Source: Pseudomonas morbosilactucae (GTDB taxonomy: Bacteria > Pseudomonadota > Gammaproteobacteria > Pseudomonadales > Pseudomonadaceae). From it: a DNA stretch of 64,000 bases. Positions 1 to 8,566 of the stretch are shown piece after piece (the first letter of the stretch is position 1; the number at the start of each line of letters is the position of its first letter). The translations under genes and the position numbers were made by a program. The notes under the pieces were generated by a model. That model did not search any database, was not told the DNA's origin, and was given only the letters and a program-made list of their open reading frames with translations. Where the stretch lies: NCBI RefSeq assembly GCF_023241715.1, contig NZ_JALQCW010000049.1:1-64000 (forward strand), read 5' to 3'.

Positions 1-66
1 CGGCAAGCCGGCTCCTACACGGGTGCGTCGCCAACACACCTGTAGGAGCTGGCTTGCCAGCGATGA
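1..66. repeat. REP inverted pair (BIME-like)
   Basis: Two Pseudomonas REP units face each other: GCCGGCTCCTAC on one side and GTAGGAGCTGGCTTGCCAG on the other, separated by about 20 bases. Related units occur near 10.2, 31.1, 48.8 and 55.4 kb in this window. Such elements are extragenic and can form large hairpins. The left unit may continue beyond the window edge. Confidence 0.85.
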
Positions 67-313
67 CGTCCGCAGAAATGAAGAAGCCCTGTCGCCTGGC
101 CAATGGGTAGGCACATGCAGGGCGTTTGCTCACATCACGAAACAATTGGAACGCCCGGGGCGGGCCACTCAACTGTTCCCCTTCCGCAAACGTCACCCAG
201 GCGGAAAAATCTGATGGGGCCTTTCTCCACGGCAAGTTGCCATCATGCTCGCGGCGGTTACTCGGCTACACACTTTTAACGGCGAAAATCACGCACCAAA
301 AAGGCGCAACCGA
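67..313. other. Intergenic stretch without a supported gene
   Basis: Several short open frames cross this stretch, but none has a ribosome binding site and a recognisable protein, and the longest (126-596) runs antisense through the DUF2288 gene. I see no promoter, tRNA or strong hairpin in it. Confidence 0.5.
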
Positions 314-619
314 TCAGGCAGACGCCCGCTCATGGACCATAATCCACGGCGAAACCACCACCGCCCACAACTGTGGATCACGCTCCAGCAGATCCAGCGC
401 CCGCGTCGCAGACAGCTTCTCCAACTTCCCGTCGGCCAGCCAGGCCGCCACTTTCTCGGCTTCGTTCTCGGCCACGGCCTGCGCCGCTTCGATCAGATCC
501 AGCGTGGGATCGACCCACAATAGGGCACCCTTGGCGAAGAACGGCTCCAACTCCTTCCAGGAAATTGATGCGGTTTCACCAAGCAGCTTGGCATAGAGGG
601 TGCTAGGTTCTTGGTTCAT
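314..619 (-). CDS. DUF2288 family protein
   Basis: This encodes 101 residues of a small soluble protein of the DUF2288 family, whose function is not known. I chose the start at 619 (MNQEPSTLYAKLLGE) because the family begins like this. The 34 residues that a longer frame from 721 would add do not look like the family and overlap likely non-coding sequence. The protein is acidic and helical, with an aromatic-rich end (PQLWAVVVSPWIMVHE). It has no signal peptide or membrane segment. It is monocistronic and transcribed away from braC. The family assignment is from sequence memory. Confidence 0.8.
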   Translation of the reverse strand: MNQEPSTLYAKLLGETASISWKELEPFFAKGALLWVDPTLDLIEAAQAVAENEAEKVAAWLADGKLEKLSATRALDLLERDPQLWAVVVSPWIMVHERASA

Positions 620-852
620 GGGTCTGTCCAGAAAAGAAATCGGCGCAATCATAACGTCGCGGTTCTGGCAGAAAAACCCAGATGCAATGGCGTCATCGAT
701 AGAGAAGCGTAGGAAAGCCAAGGATTGCCGTTGAACAGGCCGTTATGCCCAGCAAAATCCCGCCGCAATTCTGACTTTTTCTTTCAATAAAGCGACACCC
801 CACGTTTTTGCCCCCAGCAGCCAGCTTTTCAAGCGAACGACCGGCGCTCTAC

Positions 853-868
853 ACTGTACCGGTACAGT
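853..868. promoter_or_regulatory. 16-bp perfect palindrome upstream of braC
   Basis: ACTGTACCGGTACAGT is a perfect inverted repeat about 100 bases before the braC start, in a 349-base intergenic region (620-968) that is otherwise free of genes. A TATAAA box at 937-942 could be the braC -10 element, with no good -35. The palindrome therefore lies roughly 70 bases upstream of the probable promoter, a position suited to an activator or repressor. It is not a LexA box, because its CTG and CAG are 8 bases apart, not 10. The binding protein is unknown. Confidence 0.5.
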
Positions 869-968
869 TGCCAGGGGCATTTCCGGGGTTAATAAAGAAC
901 TATCTGACCCGGTTCTGCGACTTTGGCCGCCAGGACTATAAAAAATACAACAGTAAGAGTGGAGCACT

Positions 969-2096
969 ATGAATAAGGCTACTAAGCAGATTTCCAAACT
1001 GTTTGCCGCTATGGTTCTGGCCGGGGTTGCCAGCCATTCGTTCGCAGCTGACACCATCAAGATCGGCATTGCCGGCCCTAAGACCGGCCCTGTAGCCCAA
1101 TACGGCGACATGCAATTCAGTGGCGCAAAAATGGCCATCGAACAAATCAACGCCAAGGGCGGCGTCAACGGTAAGAAACTCGAAGCTGTTGAATACGACG
1201 ACGCCTGTGATCCGAAACAAGCCGTAGCCGTGGCCAACAAAGTGGTCAACGACGGCGTCAAGTTCGTGGTCGGCCACCTGTGCTCCAGCTCCACTCAGCC
1301 GGCCTCCGACATCTACGAAGATGAAGGCGTGATCATGATCACCCCGGCTGCCACCAGCCCGGACATCACCGCCCGTGGTTACAAAATGGTGTTCCGCACC
1401 ATCGGCCTGGACAGCGCCCAAGGCCCAGCTGCCGGCAACTACATCGCCGACCACGTGAAGCCGAAAATCGTTGCCGTCCTGCACGACAAACAGCAATACG
1501 GTGAAGGCATCGCCACCGCCGTGAAGCAGACCCTTGAGAAGAAAGGCACCAAAGTTGCCGTGTTCGAAGGCATCAACGCCGGCGACAAAGACTTCTCCTC
1601 GATGATCGCCAAGCTCAAGCAAGCCAACGTCGACTTCGTCTACTACGGCGGCTACCACCCAGAGCTGGGCCTGATCCTGCGCCAAGCCCAGGAAAAAGGC
1701 CTGAAAGCCAAGTTCATGGGTCCGGAAGGCGTGGGTAACGACTCCATCTCGCAGATCGCCAAGGACGCGTCCGAAGGCCTGCTGGTGACCCTGCCGAAAT
1801 CCTTCGACCAAGACCCGGCCAACGTCGCCCTGGCGGATGCCTTCAAGGCCAAGAAGGAAGACCCAAGCGGTCCGTTCGTATTCCCGGCCTACTCGGCCGT
1901 TGAAGTCATCGCTGGCGGCATCACTGCGGCCAAGAGCGAAGACGCTGGCAAAGTGGCTGAAGCCATCCACGCCGGCACCTTCAAGACACCTACTGGCGAC
2001 CTGAGCTTCGACGCCAAGGGTGACTTGAAAGACTTCAAATTCGTGGTCTACGAGTGGCACTTCGGCAAACCTAAAACCGAAGCCTCGCCTCAGTAA
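969..2096 (+). CDS. braC: Branched-chain amino acid ABC transporter, periplasmic binding protein BraC
   Basis: The 375-residue precursor captures leucine, isoleucine, valine and related amino acids in the periplasm and delivers them to BraDE. Residues 1-26 are a signal peptide ending SHSFA before ADTIKIGIAG. The mature part shows the LivJ-type type I periplasmic binding fold, including an early Cys pair (CDPKQ and HLCSSS) that forms a disulfide in LIV-binding proteins. GGAG lies 6 bases before the ATG. A terminator follows directly, so braC is probably made in excess over the membrane components that start 230 bases later. Length matches the family. Confidence 0.97.
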   Translation: MNKATKQISKLFAAMVLAGVASHSFAADTIKIGIAGPKTGPVAQYGDMQFSGAKMAIEQINAKGGVNGKKLEAVEYDDACDPKQAVAVANKVVNDGVKFVVGHLCSSSTQPASDIYEDEGVIMITPAATSPDITARGYKMVFRTIGLDSAQGPAAGNYIADHVKPKIVAVLHDKQQYGEGIATAVKQTLEKKGTKVAVFEGINAGDKDFSSMIAKLKQANVDFVYYGGYHPELGLILRQAQEKGLKAKFMGPEGVGNDSISQIAKDASEGLLVTLPKSFDQDPANVALADAFKAKKEDPSGPFVFPAYSAVEVIAGGITAAKSEDAGKVAEAIHAGTFKTPTGDLSFDAKGDLKDFKFVVYEWHFGKPKTEASPQ

Positions 2097-2121
2097 GGTT
2101 CGGTCCTGACCGACTGCCAAT

Positions 2122-2147
2122 AAAGCCCACGGCGTGCCGTGGGCTTT
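2122..2147 (+). terminator. Rho-independent terminator after braC
   Basis: A 12-bp perfect stem (AAAGCCCACGGC, loop GT, then its complement) is followed by TGTTTTA. It sits between braC and braD and probably attenuates read-through, giving high binding protein to permease ratios. Confidence 0.8.
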
Positions 2148-2326
2148 GTTTTACGAATGTACTGGGCCGTGCTTCCGTGATCCGGGGCCTTCCCACCTGA
2201 AAATCTCAAAACCGTCATCAGCGGTTCGCTGGCAAAACTCAGCTCGAAGTGGGTGCAGATCCACGGGGCCTGAGCGGGAAAATGACTCCACCAGTGAAAT
2301 GCGTATCAGGTTTTTAGGAGCTTGTA

Positions 2327-3250
2327 ATGCCTGACATCTATCACTTTTTCCAACAGCTGGTTAACGGTCTGACCGTTGGCAGCACGTATGCCCTGATCGC
2401 CATCGGCTATACGATGGTTTACGGCATCATTGGAATGATCAACTTCGCCCACGGCGAGGTGTACATGATCGGCTCCTACGTGGCGTTCATCGCCATTGCC
2501 GGGCTGGCCATGATGGGACTCGACAGTGTGCCGCTGTTGATGACCGCCGCCTTTATCGCCAGCATCGTCGTCACCAGTGCCTACGGCTACAGCATCGAAC
2601 GGATCGCCTACCGCCCCTTGCGTGGCAGTAACCGCCTGATCCCGCTGATCTCTGCCATCGGCATGTCGATCTTCCTGCAAAACACGGTTTTGCTGGCGCA
2701 AGACTCCAAGGACAAGTCCATCCCCAACCTGATCCCGGGCAACATCTCCATCGGGCCAGGCGGGGCACATGAAGTGCTGATTTCCTACATGCAAATCGTG
2801 GTGTTCGTGGTGACCCTGGTCGCCATGCTCGGCCTCACTCTGTTCATCTCCCGTTCTCGCCTGGGCCGTGCCTGCCGCGCCTGCGCCGAAGACATCAAGA
2901 TGGCCAACCTGCTAGGCATCAACACCAACAACATCATCGCCCTGACCTTCGTCGTCGGTGCCGCGCTGGCCGCTGTAGCAGCGGTGCTGCTGAGCATGCA
3001 GTACGGCGTGATCAACCCCAACGCCGGCTTCCTGGTGGGCCTCAAGGCCTTCACCGCAGCGGTCTTGGGCGGCATCGGCAGCATTCCGGGCGCCATGCTC
3101 GGCGGGCTGGTGCTGGGGGTAGCCGAAGCCTTTGGCGCCGATATCTTCGGCGACCAGTACAAGGACGTCGTGGCGTTCGGCTTGTTGGTTCTGGTGCTGT
3201 TGTTCCGGCCGACCGGCATTCTGGGCCGTCCGGAGGTTGAGAAAGTATGA
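2327..3250 (+). CDS. braD: Branched-chain amino acid ABC transporter permease BraD (LivH family)
   Basis: This 307-residue inner-membrane protein is one half of the transport channel for branched-chain amino acids. It is strongly hydrophobic with about eight membrane segments, and carries the LivH signature NFAHGEVYMIGSY near residue 38. The loop RACAEDIKMANLLGI matches the EAA-type contact with the ATPases. AGGAG precedes the ATG by 6 bases. The stop overlaps the braE start (ATGA), so the two subunits are translationally coupled. Confidence 0.96.
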   Translation: MPDIYHFFQQLVNGLTVGSTYALIAIGYTMVYGIIGMINFAHGEVYMIGSYVAFIAIAGLAMMGLDSVPLLMTAAFIASIVVTSAYGYSIERIAYRPLRGSNRLIPLISAIGMSIFLQNTVLLAQDSKDKSIPNLIPGNISIGPGGAHEVLISYMQIVVFVVTLVAMLGLTLFISRSRLGRACRACAEDIKMANLLGINTNNIIALTFVVGAALAAVAAVLLSMQYGVINPNAGFLVGLKAFTAAVLGGIGSIPGAMLGGLVLGVAEAFGADIFGDQYKDVVAFGLLVLVLLFRPTGILGRPEVEKV

Positions 3251-4503
3251 CTAGGAATCTTAAATCGGCGCTGTTCAGCGCCTTGTTGGTCTGGGCCGTT
3301 GCCTACCCGGTACTGGGCCTGAAACTGACCATCGTCGGCATCAACCTGGAAGTCCACAACACCAGCAACACCACCCTGGCGATCATCGCGATCTGCTCGG
3401 TGCTGATGTTCCTGCGGGTGCTGTTCAACCAGCAGATCAGCGCGGCCTGGAAATCCTCGCCCAACATGCCGTTGATCCCGGCCAAGGCCAGCAACTTCCT
3501 GACCCTGCCAACGACCCAGCGCTGGATCATCCTCGCGTTGATCGTCGCGGCACTGATCTGGCCGTTCTTCGGCTCCCGCGGTGCGGTGGACATTGCCACG
3601 CTGATCCTGATCTACGTGATGCTCGGCCTGGGCCTGAACATCGTCGTCGGTCTGGCCGGCCTGCTGGACCTGGGTTACGTCGGCTTCTACGCGGTGGGCG
3701 CCTACAGCTATGCGCTGCTGTCGCACTACTTCGGCCTGAGCTTCTGGATCTGCCTGCCGATTGCCGGCTTGATGGCGGCCACCTTCGGCTTCTTGCTGGG
3801 TTTCCCGGTATTGCGGCTGCGCGGTGACTACCTGGCGATCGTGACCCTGGGTTTTGGTGAAATCATCCGTCTGCTGCTGCGCAACATGACCGATCTCACC
3901 GGCGGCCCCAACGGCATCAGCAACATCGAAAAGCCGACCTTCTTCGGCCTGACGTTCGAGCGCAAGGCCGCCGAAGGCATGCAGACCTTCCACGAGTTCT
4001 TCGGTCTGCAGTACAACTCGATCAACAAGGTGATCTTCCTTTACCTGGTGGCCCTGCTGCTGGCGCTGGCGGCGTTGTTCGTCATCAACCGCCTGCTGCG
4101 CATGCCCATCGGCCGTGCCTGGGAAGCCCTGCGTGAAGACGAGATCGCCTGCCGTGCCCTGGGCCTGAACCCCACGGTCATCAAGCTCTCGGCCTTTACC
4201 CTGGGCGCCGCGTTCGCCGGTTTTGCCGGTAGCTTCTTTGCCGCGCGCCAAGGCCTGGTGACCCCGGAATCGTTCACCTTCATCGAGTCGGCGATCATCC
4301 TCGCCATCGTTGTACTGGGCGGCATGGGTTCACAGTTGGGTGTGATCCTGGCGGCGATCGTGATGATCCTGTTGCCGGAGCTGATGCGTGAATTCAGCGA
4401 ATACCGCATGTTGATGTTCGGCGCCATGATGGTGCTGATGATGATTTGGCGTCCTCAAGGCTTGCTGCCCATGCAACGTCCTCACATGGAGCTGCGCAAA
4501 TGA
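3247..4503 (+). CDS. braE: Branched-chain amino acid ABC transporter permease BraE (LivM family)
   Basis: This 418-residue inner-membrane permease pairs with BraD. It has an extra hydrophobic N-terminal region (residues 1-90) typical of proteobacterial LivM/BraE, then the LivM core with GLAGLLDLGYVGFYAVGAY near residue 135 and the ATPase contact loop REDEIACRALGLN near residue 297. It overlaps braD by 4 bases at its start and braF by 4 bases at its end, so it lies in a tightly coupled operon. Confidence 0.96.
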   Translation: MTRNLKSALFSALLVWAVAYPVLGLKLTIVGINLEVHNTSNTTLAIIAICSVLMFLRVLFNQQISAAWKSSPNMPLIPAKASNFLTLPTTQRWIILALIVAALIWPFFGSRGAVDIATLILIYVMLGLGLNIVVGLAGLLDLGYVGFYAVGAYSYALLSHYFGLSFWICLPIAGLMAATFGFLLGFPVLRLRGDYLAIVTLGFGEIIRLLLRNMTDLTGGPNGISNIEKPTFFGLTFERKAAEGMQTFHEFFGLQYNSINKVIFLYLVALLLALAALFVINRLLRMPIGRAWEALREDEIACRALGLNPTVIKLSAFTLGAAFAGFAGSFFAARQGLVTPESFTFIESAIILAIVVLGGMGSQLGVILAAIVMILLPELMREFSEYRMLMFGAMMVLMMIWRPQGLLPMQRPHMELRK

Positions 4504-5267
4504 GCCGTGAGATCCTCAAAGTAACGGGCCTGAGCATGCGCTTTGGTGGCCTGCTGGCGGTCAACGGCGTGGCCCTGACCGTCAAGGAAAAACAAGTGGT
4601 GGCGCTGATCGGTCCGAACGGCGCCGGCAAGACCACGGTGTTCAACTGCCTGACCGGTTTCTACAAGCCCAGCGCGGGCAGCATCCTCCTCGATGGCCAA
4701 GCCATCGAAGGCCTGGCCGGGCATGAGATCGCCCGCAAAGGCGTGGTGCGGACCTTCCAGAACGTGCGCCTGTTCAAGGACATGACGGCGGTCGAGAACC
4801 TGTTGATCGCCCAGCATCGGCACCTCAACACCAACTTCCTGGCCGGTCTGTTCAAGACCCCTGCGTTCCGCAAGAGCGAGCGCGAAGCCATGGAGTACGC
4901 CGAGTACTGGCTGGACAAGGTCAACCTGCGGGAATTCGCCAACCGCCCTGCCGGGACCCTGGCTTACGGCCAGCAACGCCGCCTGGAAATCGCCCGCTGC
5001 ATGATGACCCGCCCGCGGATCCTCATGCTCGACGAGCCGGCAGCCGGCCTCAACCCCAAGGAAACCGAAGACCTCAAGGCGCTGATCAGCGTGCTGCGCG
5101 AAGAGCACAACGTCACCGTGCTGCTGATCGAACACGACATGAAACTGGTCATGAGCATTTCCGACCACATCGTCGTGATCAACCAGGGCACGCCCCTGGC
5201 CGACGGCACGCCGGAGCAGATCCGCGACAATCCTGAAGTGATCAAAGCCTACCTGGGGGAAGCGTAA
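4500..5267 (+). CDS. braF: Branched-chain amino acid ABC transporter ATPase BraF (LivG family)
   Basis: One of two cytoplasmic ATPases that power the transporter (255 residues). Walker A is GPNGAGKTT at 38-46, the LivG-type signature is LAYGQQRRLEIAR, and Walker B is ILMLDEPAAGL, followed by an EHDM switch His. I chose the ATG at 4500, which overlaps the braE stop as ATGA. An in-frame start at 4446 would add 18 unrelated residues inside braE. The next gene, braG, starts on the base after this stop codon. Confidence 0.96.
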   Translation: MSREILKVTGLSMRFGGLLAVNGVALTVKEKQVVALIGPNGAGKTTVFNCLTGFYKPSAGSILLDGQAIEGLAGHEIARKGVVRTFQNVRLFKDMTAVENLLIAQHRHLNTNFLAGLFKTPAFRKSEREAMEYAEYWLDKVNLREFANRPAGTLAYGQQRRLEIARCMMTRPRILMLDEPAAGLNPKETEDLKALISVLREEHNVTVLLIEHDMKLVMSISDHIVVINQGTPLADGTPEQIRDNPEVIKAYLGEA

Positions 5268-5969
5268 ATGCTGCAATTCGAAAACGTTTCCACCTTCTAC
5301 GGCAAGATCCAGGCCCTGCACAGCGTCAACGTGGAGATCCGCCAGGGCGAAATCGTCACCCTGATCGGGGCCAACGGCGCCGGCAAATCCACCCTGCTGA
5401 TGACCCTCTGCGGTTCGCCGCAAGCCCACAGCGGCAGCATCCGCTACCTGGGCGAGGAACTGGTGGGGCAAAGCTCGGCGCAGATCATGCGCAAGAGCAT
5501 TGCCGTGGTGCCGGAAGGCCGTCGGGTGTTCGCTCGCCTGACCGTGGAGGAGAACCTGGCCATGGGCGGGTTCTTCACTGAAAAAGGCGACTACCAGGAG
5601 CAGATGGACAAGGTGCTGCACCTGTTTCCACGGCTCAAGGAACGCTTCAGCCAGCGCGGCGGCACCATGTCCGGTGGCGAACAGCAAATGCTCGCCATCG
5701 GCCGCGCGCTGATGAGCAAGCCCAAGCTGTTGCTGCTCGACGAGCCCTCCCTGGGCTTGGCGCCGATCATCATCCAGCAGATCTTCGACATCATCGAACA
5801 GCTGCGCAAGGACGGTGTGACGGTGTTCCTGGTGGAGCAGAACGCCAACCAGGCGTTGAAAATCGCTGACCGCGCCTACGTGCTGGAAAACGGCCGGGTG
5901 GTGATGCAGGGCACTGGTGAAGCCTTGCTGACCGATCCAAAAGTGCGCGAAGCCTATCTGGGCGGCTAA
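5268..5969 (+). CDS. braG: Branched-chain amino acid ABC transporter ATPase BraG (LivF family)
   Basis: The second ATPase of the complex, 233 residues, the usual LivF length. Walker A is GANGAGKST at 34-42, the signature is MSGGEQQMLAIGRALM and Walker B is LLLLDEPSLGL; the switch region is VEQNANQAL. Its ATG follows directly on the braF stop codon. The operon ends at a terminator 15 bases downstream. Confidence 0.96.
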   Translation: MLQFENVSTFYGKIQALHSVNVEIRQGEIVTLIGANGAGKSTLLMTLCGSPQAHSGSIRYLGEELVGQSSAQIMRKSIAVVPEGRRVFARLTVEENLAMGGFFTEKGDYQEQMDKVLHLFPRLKERFSQRGGTMSGGEQQMLAIGRALMSKPKLLLLDEPSLGLAPIIIQQIFDIIEQLRKDGVTVFLVEQNANQALKIADRAYVLENGRVVMQGTGEALLTDPKVREAYLGG

Positions 5970-5983
5970 GCACTGGTGACACG

Positions 5984-6009
5984 AAAAAACGGCCTGCGGG
6001 CCGTTTTTT
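5984..6009 (+). terminator. Rho-independent terminator of the bra operon
   Basis: Stem AAAAAACGGCC with loop TGCG and complement GGCCGTTTTTT, continuing into a run of eight T. It separates braG from the convergent LysR gene, and the A-run on its left side could let it work in both directions. Confidence 0.88.
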
Positions 6010-6059
6010 TTGCTCTCGATTCCACTGGCTCGTGGCAAATGCGCCAGAGCCACACAGCC

Positions 6060-6968
6060 CTAGAGGCGATCCAGGGCCTCGCCACTGCGCTTGAACCAGC
6101 CGATCAGGTAATCCGCCAGCACCTGGGTGCGCCTGGGCAAACCGCCCTGGTACGGGTGCACCAGGTACATCGGCATTCTGCGGGTCTGATAGTCGCGCAA
6201 CAACCAGCGCAGGCGGCCATCAGCCAACTCGGCATGGACCATGTAGGACGGCAGGCGCGCGATGCCGGCGCCCACCAGCGCGGCCTTTTTCAACAGGTTG
6301 TAGTGGTTGCTGGCAAAGGGGCCGGACACCCGCACCCGGTGCAATTCGTGCTGCTGGTGGTACAGCCACTCTTCGCGCCCGCTGTAGTGACTGTTGAGCA
6401 GGCAACGGTGCTCGGCCAGGGCCTTGGGCACCAGCGGCTCGCCGTATTGCTCCAGGTACGCCGGGCTGGCGCAGGTCATCTCGTGCCAGGCCAGCAGCGG
6501 CTTGGCCACTAGGCGCTCGTCATTGGCCACCTCGGAACGAATCGCCAGGTCAAAGCCATCCCGGGACAGGTCGCGGTAGCTGTTGTTGAGCTCCAGCTCG
6601 ATCTGCACCTCGGGGTAATGCCGAGAAAACTCCAGCAGCAGGCCATCGAAAAACGTCTCCCCCAGTGACACCGGCACCGTCAGACGCACCGGGCCGACCA
6701 TCTCCTCCTTGAGCCGGGCCAGGGCCTGATGGGCTCGCTGCACCTGCACCACCAATGCCTGGGCCTGAGGCAGCAAGGCCGCACCGGCGGCGGTCAGGCT
6801 CAGCTTGCGGGTGGTGCGCTGCAACAGCCGCACCGTGAACCGCGCTTCCAGGGCGCTGATGCGCTTGGACAACTGGCCCTTGCTGCAGCCCAATTGCTGG
6901 GCCGCCAGGGTGAAGCTGCCGGCGTCCATCAGCACGGCAAAGGCCGCCAGGTCATCCATTTCGCTCAT
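6060..6968 (-). CDS. LysR-family transcriptional regulator
   Basis: A 302-residue DNA-binding regulator. The N-terminal winged helix-turn-helix covers residues 5-65 (DAGSFTLAAQQLGCSKGQLSKRISALE), followed by a LysR substrate-binding domain. I start it at 6968 (MSEMDDLAAF); a frame from 7019 would add 17 residues that do not match LysR proteins. It is divergent from a short SDR gene with about 100 bases between them. This is the usual layout for a LysR protein and its target, so regulation of the SDR gene is likely but inferred. The effector is unknown. Confidence 0.9.
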   Translation of the reverse strand: MSEMDDLAAFAVLMDAGSFTLAAQQLGCSKGQLSKRISALEARFTVRLLQRTTRKLSLTAAGAALLPQAQALVVQVQRAHQALARLKEEMVGPVRLTVPVSLGETFFDGLLLEFSRHYPEVQIELELNNSYRDLSRDGFDLAIRSEVANDERLVAKPLLAWHEMTCASPAYLEQYGEPLVPKALAEHRCLLNSHYSGREEWLYHQQHELHRVRVSGPFASNHYNLLKKAALVGAGIARLPSYMVHAELADGRLRWLLRDYQTRRMPMYLVHPYQGGLPRRTQVLADYLIGWFKRSGEALDRL

Positions 6969-7002
6969 GCGATTGTTTCCATTTGAAAACCAAAGGTTGC
7001 CC

Positions 7003-7016
7003 ATTAGCGCGTTAAT
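7003..7016. promoter_or_regulatory. Candidate operator between the LysR and SDR genes
   Basis: ATTAGCGCGTTAAT is a near-perfect dyad (outer ATTA/TAAT and inner CGCG pair, one G-T position) in the 104-base divergent promoter region. LysR proteins bind AT-flanked dyads of this kind, so it is a candidate autoregulatory site. Confidence 0.35.
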
Positions 7017-7072
7017 CAACAGAAAAAACCACCCTAGACTGCAACCTCATTTCCCCGTCTGAGGACAACAGC

Positions 7073-7672
7073 ATGAAGATTCTATTGATCGGCGCGGCCG
7101 GCACCATTGGTTCAGCGGTGGACCAAGCGCTTTCCCAGCGTCACGACGTCATCCGTATCGGCCGCAGCAGCGGCGAGTTCCAGGTGGACATCAGCGACAG
7201 CGCCTCGATCCGCCGCCTCTTCGAGCAGACCGGCCGCTTTGATGCCCTGGTCTGCGCCGCTGGCAACGTGACCTTCGCTCCGCTGGGGGACATGACCGAA
7301 CAGCACTTCGCCCTGGGCTTGCAGGACAAACTGATGGGCCAGGTCAACCTGCTGCTGATCGGCCGCGAGTTCGCCAACGATGGCGCCTCATTCACCTTCA
7401 CCAGCGGCGTGCTCAGCCATGATCCGATCCGCAGCGGCGCCTCGGCGGCCCTGGTCAACGGCGCGCTGGACAGCTTCGTCCGCGCGGCGGCCATCGAGTT
7501 GCCCCGTGGCCTGCGGGTCAACAGCGTCAGCCCCACGGTGCTGGAAGAAGCCATGGGCAGCTATGCCCCGTACTTTCGCGGCTTCAAGCCGGTGCTGGCG
7601 GCAGACGTGGCCCTGGCTTACGCCAAAAGCGTGGAAGGGTTGCAGACCGGCCAGACCTATCACGTCGGCTGA
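7073..7672 (+). CDS. Short-chain dehydrogenase/reductase-like protein without YxxxK
   Basis: This encodes a 199-residue Rossmann-fold protein. The nucleotide-binding motif GAAGTIG is at residues 7-13 and an AAGN segment (CAAGNVTF) matches the NNAG motif. The expected catalytic Tyr-x-x-x-Lys is missing: the segment SAALVNGALDSFV aligns Ala with the Tyr and Asn with the Lys. It belongs to the short (about 200-residue) atypical SDRs often found beside LysR genes in Pseudomonas. It may be a binding protein or use a different chemistry. Substrate unknown. An AGGA lies 10 bases before the ATG. Confidence 0.85.
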   Translation: MKILLIGAAGTIGSAVDQALSQRHDVIRIGRSSGEFQVDISDSASIRRLFEQTGRFDALVCAAGNVTFAPLGDMTEQHFALGLQDKLMGQVNLLLIGREFANDGASFTFTSGVLSHDPIRSGASAALVNGALDSFVRAAAIELPRGLRVNSVSPTVLEEAMGSYAPYFRGFKPVLAADVALAYAKSVEGLQTGQTYHVG

Positions 7673-7773
7673 TCGGCATGGCGCCGGCCTCCGGCGCCAA
7701 CATGGGTCGTCCGTGGGGTTGTGGTGGGCGCCCAGGCTGCGTAACGTGGCGGCACTTGCCTGGAGACCCCCTG

Positions 7774-8457
7774 ATGCGCGCCGTCCGTTCCCTGCTGTGT
7801 GTTGCCCTGCTGCCCCTGTTTGCCGGTTGCCAGATGCTGCCGTTGTTGAATAACCAGGCCCAGGCGCCATCGCTCGCCGGCATGACGCGTCTGCAAGGCG
7901 AGCTCAGCGCCGCCGACGGCCAACTGCTCTTCAAGCCCTGCGGTGAACAGCGGCGCTATGCCCTCAAGGACAGCGGCGACACCAGCGTGCTGCAGCAAGC
8001 CGCGGCCTTGGCTGATGAACAGGGCACCCTGTTCGCCGACCTGCGCGGCAAGCTCGACGCCAAACCGCTCGCTGGCAGCGATGGCCAGCTGCAAGTGAGC
8101 CAGCTGTATCGCATCGAACGCACCAGCAACGCCTGCAACGACCCGACCTTCCAACGCCTGATCCTGCGCGCCAGCGGCCATGAGCCAGAGTGGAGCGTCG
8201 ACGTCAGCACCAAAGGCATGGTGATCGAGCGTACCGGCCAGCCGGCCCTGGCCCTGCCCTATCTGGAAGAACAACTGGGCGATGGCCGCTTCAACCTCAG
8301 CAGCGAAGCCAACAACCAGCACGTCGAACTCTGGGTCGCCCCGCAACGCTGCATCGACAGTAAGACCGGCAGCGTGCAGCACCTGACCGCCGAACTGCGG
8401 GTCAACGGCCAGGTACAGCGGGGCTGCGGCTATTTCGGCGGCTCACGCAACGACTGA
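7774..8457 (+). CDS. COG3650-type lipoprotein of unknown function
   Basis: This 227-residue protein is probably anchored in the outer membrane. The signal peptide ends in the lipobox LFAGC with Cys19. The start at 7774 is chosen because it gives this signal peptide and has TGGAGA 8 bases upstream; a frame from 7678 would bury it. The mature part holds an N-terminal domain (MTRLQGELSAADGQLLFKPC) and a C-terminal YoaF/COG3650-like domain (RASGHEPEWSVDVS) with several Cys that could form disulfides. Function is not known. It lies between the SDR and FAD oxidoreductase genes with no clear operon link. Confidence 0.82.
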   Translation: MRAVRSLLCVALLPLFAGCQMLPLLNNQAQAPSLAGMTRLQGELSAADGQLLFKPCGEQRRYALKDSGDTSVLQQAAALADEQGTLFADLRGKLDAKPLAGSDGQLQVSQLYRIERTSNACNDPTFQRLILRASGHEPEWSVDVSTKGMVIERTGQPALALPYLEEQLGDGRFNLSSEANNQHVELWVAPQRCIDSKTGSVQHLTAELRVNGQVQRGCGYFGGSRND

Positions 8458-8566
8458 GTCGACGGGCAACCGTTTTAACCTCACGGCAACTCAGGATTGC
8501 GGCTTATAATCGCCGGTTCGAAAAACGCCCTGGCGCATTGGTGCGTCCCGCGAACCGGATCCTGTC

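Noticed and set aside
126..596. Plus-strand frame of 156 codons near the left edge
   Set aside because: It lies mostly antisense to the DUF2288 gene, has no ribosome binding site and resembles no family.
853..868. LexA box interpretation of the braC palindrome
   Set aside because: CTG and CAG are separated by 8 bases rather than 10, and braC has no reason to be in the SOS regulon.
936..2120. Long minus-strand open frame opposite braC (394 codons)
   Set aside because: It is a shadow of the GC-rich third positions of braC. Its composition (Val/Gly/Asp/His rich) matches no family, and braC is certain.
4482..6053. Minus-strand frame of 523 codons across braF and braG
   Set aside because: It runs through two certain ATPase genes and the terminator, has no ribosome binding site and shows only low-complexity antisense composition.
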